64,000 nucleotides of DNA from the NCBI GenBank assembly GCA_035762545.1, contig DASTOM010000011.1:62001-126000 (forward strand), written 5' to 3'. The notes below the pieces were generated by a model. The model was not told the origin of the DNA, did no database searches, and saw only the letters and a program-made list of their open reading frames with translations. The position numbers and the translations under genes are program-made. This DNA comes from JANQRA01 sp035762545 (lineage in GTDB: Bacteria; Actinomycetota; Acidimicrobiia; Spongiisociales; ZC4RG35). This document shows positions 32,925 to 39,389 of this stretch, piece by piece. Every line of letters starts with the position of its first letter. The first letter of the stretch is position 1.

Positions 32925-33541
32925 GGAGTCTTGAGGTCGGGCAAGAGCCGGTTGAGGGCATCCAGCACCGAGCGAACCACCGCTCGTGACTCGTCCTGCT
33001 CTACGTAGGCCGAACCGATCAGGAGACGCTCGGATGCATCGGTGACGACGACGACCTGGGAGATGGCGATCGTGCGGCTCCCCAATGTGGGTAGGTCGGT
33101 CGAGCTGATGCCTAGACCTACCTCACTGTGGATCGACTGCCGGACCGCCTCGAGTGTTGCCTCGGCGACCATGCGCCAACGTGTCACCGATGCCGCAGCG
33201 CCCGTCGATTGTCCGACGAGGAGTCGCTCTTTCCACTTGAGTGTGACCGTCACTTCCGAGCGGTTGCCGTCGATCGTCTCGGCGACGTCGACCAGGGCCG
33301 GGCGGGTCCCGCTGTTGAGCACGGAGTCAGCCAGCTGGACGACGGAGACGATCCGTCGGTCGATGTCGAGCCCAAAGAGTGCCTGTCCCAACGACTGGAC
33401 GTCGCGCACCAGTTGCTTGGGAGGCTTGGCGTGACGGGCCAGAATATGGATCTCGTCGATGTGACCGTTGCCCGCGACCACCCTCGCCGCCTCGACCCCA
33501 TCGATCCTGCTGATCTTCTCCTGGAGTGCGGCTACATCCAT
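32921..33541 (-). CDS. conserved-looking hypothetical protein coupled to the GGT-like gene
   Basis: A 206-aa soluble protein that I do not recognise. It begins MDVAALQEKISRIDGVEAARVV and has IDEIHILARHAKPPKQLVRDVQSL, a pattern suggesting a small alpha/beta (ferredoxin- or ACT-like) unit. Repeated beta strands around VVQLADSV, VTVTLKWKERLLVGQS and AISQVVVVTDASERLLIGSAYV suggest a second, similar half. There is no membrane segment or catalytic motif. Its stop overlaps the GGT-like start by 4 bp. A long gene-poor leader lies upstream. Confidence 0.65.
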   Translation of the reverse strand: MDVAALQEKISRIDGVEAARVVAGNGHIDEIHILARHAKPPKQLVRDVQSLGQALFGLDIDRRIVSVVQLADSVLNSGTRPALVDVAETIDGNRSEVTVTLKWKERLLVGQSTGAAASVTRWRMVAEATLEAVRQSIHSEVGLGISSTDLPTLGSRTIAISQVVVVTDASERLLIGSAYVEQDESRAVVRSVLDALNRLLPDLKTP

Positions 33542-34022
33542 CCCGATCGTCAGCGTAGACCCAATCCGGGCACTCGGGCAGCCGAGATTTCGCGTTTTCT
33601 CTTGTTACTAAATGAGCAAGCGTTTAGATTGGCTCTGCTGGAAGGAAATCTGGGGCGTGGGGCAATCGGTCACTGACCGCTTGCTTGATCCCGTAGGCGG
33701 GCGAAGTCAGGGGCCTTTTGACATGTAAAAGGGTTCCCGATTTCGGGAACACGGTGAGAACGGCGTCCTCGTTGGTCGTGACTTTGTAAGAACACGCCCA
33801 TCAACCCAAGCGGAGCGGAACTGTCTGTGTCGGCGTACACGTCCGGCGCAAATAAGACACTTCAGGTGAGCGTGCCAAGAGCTATGAGAGCCCGTTTGGT
33901 CCGAATACTCGCAGCCGCCGCCAGCCTTGCAGCTTTGATTGCAGCCGGCTCGGCTTCGTCAAGGATCGGCTGATCGAAGACGCCAATCTCACCAGGCGGT
34001 AGTTACTAACCGGGGTCACCCT
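33542..34022. other. gene-poor leader region upstream of the HD-domain operon
   Basis: The only stretch over 400 bp here without a convincing gene. It holds candidate RNA structure: AGCAAGCG (33615-33622) can pair with CGCTTGCT (33678-33685), enclosing a CGGTC/GACCG hairpin, and GTTCCCGA/TCGGGAAC forms an 8-bp hairpin near 33735-33752. A very short reading frame with a signal-peptide-like product lies at 33872-33973. No known riboswitch consensus was identified with confidence. The region may contain the promoter and a regulatory leader of the HD-domain genes. Confidence 0.5.
33872..33973 (+). CDS. possible tiny signal-peptide-like ORF (33 aa)
   Basis: GTG at 33872 (or ATG at 33884) to TGA at 33971 encodes a basic N-terminus followed by a hydrophobic run ILAAAASLAALIAAG and SAS, like a Sec signal peptide with almost no mature part. 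It may be a leader peptide, the remnant of a secreted protein gene, or chance. An AGGTGA sequence precedes the GTG closely. Low confidence. Confidence 0.3.
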   Translation: MPRAMRARLVRILAAAASLAALIAAGSASSRIG

Positions 34023-35417
34023 TTGAAGTTGCTAGGTCTAGAACGGGTCAGACGTCGCTACTGGCGTCTCCAACCAGCGGTGCAGCGCAGATTGAAGATC
34101 GCTGTGCCTTACTTCCTATTGGGCTGTGCCGTCCTCGTCGCTGCACTTATGGTCGGCGAATTCCCCAACTGGTGGGTCTGGCTGCTCTTCACTGGCCTTT
34201 TCGTCTTGCTCGAGTCGTTCGCGGTCGAGGTCAACGACCGGCTCTTCCAGTCATCCTCGATCATGGTGGTGATGACCGCCGGTGTCATCTTTGCAATGGA
34301 GCCCAACTCCAGCGCCTTCGTCGGGATGGTCCTGATGACCGCCGCCGGATCGGTAGTACCGGCTGATTTCAAAGAACGACGCTGGTTCCAACCCATGGCC
34401 AACTTCGGTCAGTTCACGCTGTCCGGCGCAGCAGCTGGCTTGGTCCTCGACCTGACCTTGGGCAGCATCGGCACCCCGGTCACCTCCGATCTGCTGCGAA
34501 TCGCCTTCGCCTCAGCCGCCGCGGCCCTCGTCTACGCCACTGTGAACAACTTCCTGGTACGTCGGGCGGTGCAGACCGTCTACCCGTATGACCGGCTCCA
34601 ACCCTGGTCTCATCTCAACACCCTCTATGTCGGTCAATTCGCCATGGGTCTGCTGGGTGGTCTGTTCGGGGGCGCGTTTCTCATCGCCGGGCGTGACGCC
34701 ATCCTCGTCTTGATCATCGGGGTCTACGGGATCGGGCACATGTCCCTCTATGCGTTCTCCCAGTTGCGTGTCTCCCACATCTCGGCGATCAAGGGCTTCG
34801 TCAAGACCCTCGAGGCCAAGGACATGTACACCCGGGGACACACCGAGCGAGTCGCCTACTTCGCCGAGATGATCGGCGAGGAGTACGGGTTCAACGGCAC
34901 TCAGATCGAGGAGATCAAGTGGGCCGCCCTCATCCACGATCTCGGCAAGCTGGCCGTGCCCACCGAGCTGATCCGCAAGCGGGGTCGTCTCGACGACGAG
35001 GAGTACGCCCAGATGAAGGAGCATGCCCATCTGGTCGAGGAGATACTCGCCGAGGTCGACTTCCTCCAGCCGATGGTGGAGATCGCCTCCGGACATCACA
35101 GTCACTACGACGGCAACGGGTACGGAGGTCGGGGACACATCGAAGGGGAGACACCCAGTCTCGAGACCTGCATCGTCGCCGTAGCCGATGCGTTCGACGC
35201 CATGACCTCGGCCCGCTCCTACCGGATGGCTCTCTCTCAGCAGTACGCGCTCGGCGAGTTGCGGAAGCACTCCGGTGCTCAGTTCCACCCCGAAGTGGTC
35301 GACATGTTCGAGAGGGCTCTCAACAAGACCGGGCGACGGTGGGGAGCCCCCCATGTGAACGACGAGGAGATGGCCCGTCGTCTCGCCGAGGAGCCGGAGT
35401 TGACCCTCCGTGGCTAG
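34023..35417 (+). CDS. membrane protein with HD-GYP-like phosphohydrolase domain
   Basis: A 464-aa protein: about six or seven transmembrane helices (28-248), then an HD-GYP-type domain (about 255-450). Metal-site motifs are H273 (RGHTERV), HD at 305-306 (IHDLGKLAVP), H334 region, HH at 358-359 and the VADAFDAMTSARSYR block. The GYP signature is altered to GYG (366-368) in HYDGNGYGGRG. HD-GYP enzymes usually hydrolyse cyclic di-GMP, but the altered signature leaves the substrate uncertain. TTG at 34023 is the first start in frame past the leader; it lacks a clear ribosome-binding site. The next gene overlaps its end. Confidence 0.8.
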   Translation: MKLLGLERVRRRYWRLQPAVQRRLKIAVPYFLLGCAVLVAALMVGEFPNWWVWLLFTGLFVLLESFAVEVNDRLFQSSSIMVVMTAGVIFAMEPNSSAFVGMVLMTAAGSVVPADFKERRWFQPMANFGQFTLSGAAAGLVLDLTLGSIGTPVTSDLLRIAFASAAAALVYATVNNFLVRRAVQTVYPYDRLQPWSHLNTLYVGQFAMGLLGGLFGGAFLIAGRDAILVLIIGVYGIGHMSLYAFSQLRVSHISAIKGFVKTLEAKDMYTRGHTERVAYFAEMIGEEYGFNGTQIEEIKWAALIHDLGKLAVPTELIRKRGRLDDEEYAQMKEHAHLVEEILAEVDFLQPMVEIASGHHSHYDGNGYGGRGHIEGETPSLETCIVAVADAFDAMTSARSYRMALSQQYALGELRKHSGAQFHPEVVDMFERALNKTGRRWGAPHVNDEEMARRLAEEPELTLRG

Positions 35418-36654
35418 CTGGCACCCCCGGGTTGTCGCCCTCGCCTCCTGGCTGTTCCCATTCGTGTCTGCCGGAGTGGGCATCTATGCCGCTTCGGCGT
35501 CAGGTGGTAACCCGCTCTACATCCTGATCGCCGCTGCCTGTCTGGTGATTGGCTCCCTCTTCGGTGTCGCTACGTCGAACTCGGGCAACCACTTCACGAT
35601 GGGTCTCGCTGTCGCCGCGGCCATCCCCTTCGTCTTCTCCAGCCTCGAGATGATGGAGCCGGCCGGTTCCATCGCCGCCTATGGGGTCGGGCTCGCCGGG
35701 GTCTGGGTGTTCCGCCGGTCCAAGGGTGAGCGCCATCGCGACCTGCTGCCCACCATGGTCCGCCGCTTCGGCGGCTATGTCGTCTACGCAAGTGTCTACT
35801 CGGCGATGCGGATCGGGCCTTTCGCCGGTCTGGACGGTGGCTGGGAGGATCTCTTCCCCTTCGCCGTGGCCATCGTCGCCTGGCTGACAACCGAGGTGCT
35901 CATCCGGGCTCTGCTCGTGCTCGGCCCGAGAGAGCTGTCGAGAAGCTATCTGGCGAGGGCCTTCCTCCATGACGTCAACGTGTTCATGGGTCTGGCGCTG
36001 ACGGGTGCTCTCTTCGGTGAGCTCTTTCCCCAGATCGGGTGGTGGGCCTTGCCGATCGCCCTCCTCCCATACTCCTTCGCCCACGCCGCCTTCAAGCGGT
36101 TCCAGGAGACCAAGACCACATACCGACAGACGATCCGGGCTCTGGCCCGTATCCCTGAGGTGTCGGGTCTGGGTATCGACGGACACGCAGACCGAACGAC
36201 CGAGATGGCCACCTCCATCGCCAAAGAGATGGGTCTCGGCCCGGCACAGGTCGAGGACGTCGAGTACGCCGGTCTGATGCACGACATCGGCCGGGTGTCA
36301 TTGAGTGAGCCGCAGATCCTCAAAATGGGTTACACCGACGATGACATCGCCAGGTGGAGTGCCGAGATCATCGCCGAGTCGCCGTACCTGGAGCGAGTGG
36401 CCGCACAGGTTCGGGACCAGTACGAGTCGTTCCGAAAGCCGGGGGAGTTGACCGATCCCGACATCTCGATCGTGTCCCGGATCATCAAGGTCTCGGCTGC
36501 CTACGACTGGAAGGTCCATCGCAGCGGTCTCTCTCCCTTGGCCGCCCTCGAAGAGCTCCACGCCGGCGCCGCCTACGAATACGACCCCGAAGTGGTCGCC
36601 TCTCTGCGTCGTCTCCTCGAGGCGCGTGGCGTGCTCATGGCCGCCAGGGTCTAG
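35410..36654 (+). CDS. membrane protein with degenerate HD domain, paralogue of upstream gene
   Basis: A 414-aa protein with the same plan as its neighbour: hydrophobic helices to about residue 228, then an HD-type domain. H259 (DGHADRTTEMA) and HD at 291-292 (MHDIGRVSLSEP) are kept, but the HHE...GYP segment is replaced by DQYESFRKPG and the final block is VSAAYDWKVHRSG rather than VADAFDAMTSxR. It is therefore probably impaired in catalysis and may be a regulatory or heteromeric partner. GTG at 35410 lies inside the upstream gene (8-bp overlap), implying coupled translation. Confidence 0.78.
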   Translation: MASWHPRVVALASWLFPFVSAGVGIYAASASGGNPLYILIAAACLVIGSLFGVATSNSGNHFTMGLAVAAAIPFVFSSLEMMEPAGSIAAYGVGLAGVWVFRRSKGERHRDLLPTMVRRFGGYVVYASVYSAMRIGPFAGLDGGWEDLFPFAVAIVAWLTTEVLIRALLVLGPRELSRSYLARAFLHDVNVFMGLALTGALFGELFPQIGWWALPIALLPYSFAHAAFKRFQETKTTYRQTIRALARIPEVSGLGIDGHADRTTEMATSIAKEMGLGPAQVEDVEYAGLMHDIGRVSLSEPQILKMGYTDDDIARWSAEIIAESPYLERVAAQVRDQYESFRKPGELTDPDISIVSRIIKVSAAYDWKVHRSGLSPLAALEELHAGAAYEYDPEVVASLRRLLEARGVLMAARV

Positions 36655-36682
36655 GCGCTCTCGCCTGACAGCGCGATCTGGC

Positions 36683-37273
36683 TCAGGGGCGGCGGGCCGA
36701 CCCAGGCTCCGCCTGGGCCCCTCTCTTGAAATACCGCCGTGGACGACGGAGCTCATGCTCGAGAAACACACCGAGACCCAGGGCGAGGAAGATGTCACCT
36801 AGTGAGATCACCTCGCCGACCCCTATGAGACGCAACGGGATGACGTCCGCGAAGAACGTGAGCCGTGATGTCTCGTCGAGAGGGACGTGCTTGAACGATC
36901 CGGAGAGGTCGGGTTCGGTGATGGTGAAACCGCTGGCGACCTCGGCGGCCCCAGAGAGCACCGGCATGCCACCATTGGCGGCGATGACGATGAAGTTCAT
37001 CAGCACGCCGAGACCGGCGATCCACATCCCCGGCTTCGTTCGGTTGCGCAGCACCATCGCCATCAGCAAGGCGTAGGAGACCAGGACCATCATCACCCCG
37101 ACCCAGGATGCCCAGGACTCGTCCGGGAGGAATCGGGTTCCCAGCTGCAGACCGAGGGCGACGAACAGGAGCCACCCCCAGCGGAGCTCGATGTCACCGA
37201 GGTTGACCAGCCGGCCACCACGGAGCACGGCAATTGCCAGCGCGGCGAACACAACGATGGCGAGCCATAACAT
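36683..37273 (-). CDS. DUF5317 membrane protein
   Basis: A 196-aa protein with five or six hydrophobic helices and the conserved DUF5317 segment NGGMPVLSGAAEVASG, then KHVPLDETSRLTFFADVIPLR and GEVISLGDIFLALGLGVFLEHELR. The family is widespread in actinobacteria and some firmicutes with unknown function. ATG at 37273. A CCCAGGC/GCCTGGG hairpin (36701-36717) falls within its last codons and may help end transcription toward the HD gene. Divergent from the crotonase gene, 44 bp apart. Confidence 0.85.
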   Translation of the reverse strand: MLWLAIVVFAALAIAVLRGGRLVNLGDIELRWGWLLFVALGLQLGTRFLPDESWASWVGVMMVLVSYALLMAMVLRNRTKPGMWIAGLGVLMNFIVIAANGGMPVLSGAAEVASGFTITEPDLSGSFKHVPLDETSRLTFFADVIPLRLIGVGEVISLGDIFLALGLGVFLEHELRRPRRYFKRGAQAEPGSARRP

Positions 37274-37317
37274 GGTCTGTGACGGTAATAGACAGGTGAA
37301 ATAGCCGGGAGTGGCTG

Positions 37318-38088
37318 ATGACCGTTCGATACGACGTTTCTGAGGGGCGGGCCACGATCACGATCGACGATCCCGAACGCCGCAATCCGATGTCGGTGGA
37401 GACGATGAATGGTCTCCTCCGCCTGACCCAGGATGCCGTCGACGATGAAGAGGTTCGGGTCATCGTCTACACGGGAGCGGGGGACCGAGCATTCTGTGCC
37501 GGTGGAGACCTGTCTGGCTCTTTTGTCGACGACCCGATCGGTCTCCATGAATCGCGCGGCGACATCGCCCGGCTCTTCAGACTGATGATTCGTGGGGGTA
37601 AGCCCACCGTGGCCCGGGTGAACGGCCACGCCCTCGCCGGAGGGTTCGGGTTGGCAGTGGCGTGTGACATCACGATCTGTGTCGCCGACGCCAAGCTCGG
37701 AACCACCGAGGTTCGGGTCGGCCTGTGGCCGATGATGATCTCGGCGGTCCTGGCAAGGGTGATGCCGAGGAAGGCCGCACTGGAGCTGATGCTCACCGGA
37801 CGGGTCATCGATCCGGAAGAAGCTCTGCGATTGGGTGCCGTCAGCCGTGTGGTCCCTCGCGACGAGCTCGATACGGTCGTCGACGAGACTGTCGATGCCC
37901 TGCTCTCAACCAGTTCGGCGACACTCATGTTGGGCAAGGACGCCTTCTACGGGATGTCGGACGCAGACTTCGACACCGCTCTCGACCGGCTCCAGGGCGG
38001 GTTGACCGCGGTGGCGCTGACGAAAGATGCAGCTGAGGGTGTGACCGCGTTCCTCGAAAAACGCCAACCGGACTGGACCGGGCGCTGA
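37318..38088 (+). CDS. enoyl-CoA hydratase/isomerase family protein
   Basis: A 256-aa crotonase-fold protein. The oxyanion-hole segments are FCAGGDLSGSF (60-69) and NGHALAGGFGLAVACDI (102-118). The residue aligned with the first catalytic glutamate of classical enoyl-CoA hydratase appears to be glycine (GGFGLA in place of GGxxELA), while the second, E131 in KLGTTEVRVGLWP, is kept. It may therefore be an isomerase, thioesterase-like or hydrolase variant rather than a beta-oxidation hydratase. ATG at 37318. No other fatty-acid genes adjoin it. Confidence 0.82.
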   Translation: MTVRYDVSEGRATITIDDPERRNPMSVETMNGLLRLTQDAVDDEEVRVIVYTGAGDRAFCAGGDLSGSFVDDPIGLHESRGDIARLFRLMIRGGKPTVARVNGHALAGGFGLAVACDITICVADAKLGTTEVRVGLWPMMISAVLARVMPRKAALELMLTGRVIDPEEALRLGAVSRVVPRDELDTVVDETVDALLSTSSATLMLGKDAFYGMSDADFDTALDRLQGGLTAVALTKDAAEGVTAFLEKRQPDWTGR

Positions 38089-38179
38089 CGCTGGGCCGTT
38101 CGGTCACGCGCCGCGAACGATCCAGCTCGTCGAGGCGTACGAACCGGACTTAGGCGTCGGCCTGATTTAGCCTCCCCCG

Positions 38180-38866
38180 ATGCGCTACCGGGTCCAGATC
38201 CTGGGTTGGACACTCATATGGAGTGGCCTCTTCATATTCGGCTATCTCGGCTGGCAGCTCTACGGAACCGATTGGGTCAACGCCGGAGTCCAGGCGGAGG
38301 CTGCCGGCGAGCTCGCAGTTGTTCTCTCGTCGGCCGAGCCGGAGCCGGAGACCGTGGACACCGAAGGGCTCTTGGAGACCGAGACTGTTGAATTCGTTCC
38401 CGAAGAACCGGTGGCAATCGGTGAATCGTTCGGTTTCCTCACCATCCCGGGGATCGGGGTCGATCGGGTCGTGATCTACGAGGGCGTTGACCGGGAGACG
38501 TTGCAGAAAGGCCCGGGTCACATGGAGGTCACCCCCCTCCCGGGTCAGGCGGGCAACGCAGTGATCTCAGGTCATCGCACGACATACGGCCGGCCCTTTT
38601 TCGACATGGATCTGCTTGGAGTCGGCGACCGGATCGAAGTCGAGACCGCGGCCGGAACCCATGTCTACGAGGTCAGGAGCACGACTGTCGTCGCTCCCAC
38701 CGATGTCTGGGTCATCGACCCCCGTCCCGGTGGATGGCTGACTCTCACCACTTGCAACCCCAAGTTCTCCGCCCGTGAGCGGCTTGTGGTTTTCGCCGAG
38801 ATGATCGCGGGGCCCAATTTCGACTACATCGAGTTGAACAAAGCCAGGCTCGAAGAGCCGACCTGA
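38180..38866 (+). CDS. class E sortase
   Basis: A 228-aa membrane-anchored transpeptidase. An N-terminal transmembrane helix (about 8-28) is followed by an acidic linker and the sortase domain. The catalytic residues are H132 in ISGHRTTYGRPFFDMDLLG, C192 in LTLTTCNPKFSARERLVV, and an arginine just after (R199 or R201). Class E sortases in actinobacteria attach LAxTG-type proteins to the cell wall. No substrate with a sorting signal is seen nearby. ATG at 38180; the stop abuts the convergent thioredoxin gene with no gap. Confidence 0.88.
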   Translation: MRYRVQILGWTLIWSGLFIFGYLGWQLYGTDWVNAGVQAEAAGELAVVLSSAEPEPETVDTEGLLETETVEFVPEEPVAIGESFGFLTIPGIGVDRVVIYEGVDRETLQKGPGHMEVTPLPGQAGNAVISGHRTTYGRPFFDMDLLGVGDRIEVETAAGTHVYEVRSTTVVAPTDVWVIDPRPGGWLTLTTCNPKFSARERLVVFAEMIAGPNFDYIELNKARLEEPT

Positions 38867-39343
38867 TCAGCCTGAGCTCTGCACCAAATCGAGCAGGACA
38901 TTCTCGTCGACGATCCCGTTGACGACCTCGGTCACGGTGCCATCGGCGTCGATGATGTAGGTGACGGGCAGGCCGAGGCGGGGATAGGCCTCCTCCACCT
39001 CCGTGGTGCCGATGGCAAGCGGATATCCGGCATCGATCTCTGCGGCGAATTCTCGTGAAGCGTCTTCGACGTCCTCCACTGCCACACCGATCACCGTCAC
39101 GTTGGGGTTCGCTTCGGCAAAGGTGGTGATGTCGGGGATCTCGGTCCGGCATGGTTCGCACCAGGAAGCCCAGAAGTTGAGAACCACCGGGCTCCCCACC
39201 GCTTCGGAGAGAGTGAAGGTCCCGCCCTCGATGACTTCGACCGTGAAGTCGGGCGCAGGTGAACCCGGCTTCGCCACCTCGGTGGGCGCTGAGCGGACGA
39301 TCCAACCGACGGCGAGCCCGATGGCAATGACCGCCAGGAACAC
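38867..39343 (-). CDS. TlpA/ResA-like membrane-anchored thioredoxin
   Basis: A 158-aa protein with an N-terminal signal anchor (2-16) and a thioredoxin-fold domain of the TlpA/AhpC-TSA class. The redox motif WCEPC (C62, C65) is in NFWASWCEPCRTEIP and the cis-proline is in GLPVTYIID. It probably reduces disulfides outside the membrane, for example in cytochrome c maturation or of extracellular proteins. The start is taken as GTG at 39343; the frame is open upstream to near the aconitase stop, so an earlier non-standard start cannot be excluded. Confidence 0.85.
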   Translation of the reverse strand: MFLAVIAIGLAVGWIVRSAPTEVAKPGSPAPDFTVEVIEGGTFTLSEAVGSPVVLNFWASWCEPCRTEIPDITTFAEANPNVTVIGVAVEDVEDASREFAAEIDAGYPLAIGTTEVEEAYPRLGLPVTYIIDADGTVTEVVNGIVDENVLLDLVQSSG

Positions 39344-39389
39344 CCCTGTCAGTCGCAGGCTGGGCCGGGGAAGGGGCCCAGGCCGGCTG

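Noticed and set aside
33612..33728. 38-aa frame containing three tryptophans that could be a leader peptide
   Set aside because: There is no ribosome-binding site or downstream attenuator linked to tryptophan genes, and frames this short are common by chance in GC-rich DNA. It also overlaps the predicted RNA pairing.
33542..34022. Cyclic di-GMP or cyclic di-AMP riboswitch in the HD-operon leader
   Set aside because: Fragments loosely resemble GUAGG- and CGAAG-type riboswitch elements, but I could not align a full consensus by eye. Kept only as a hypothesis to test.
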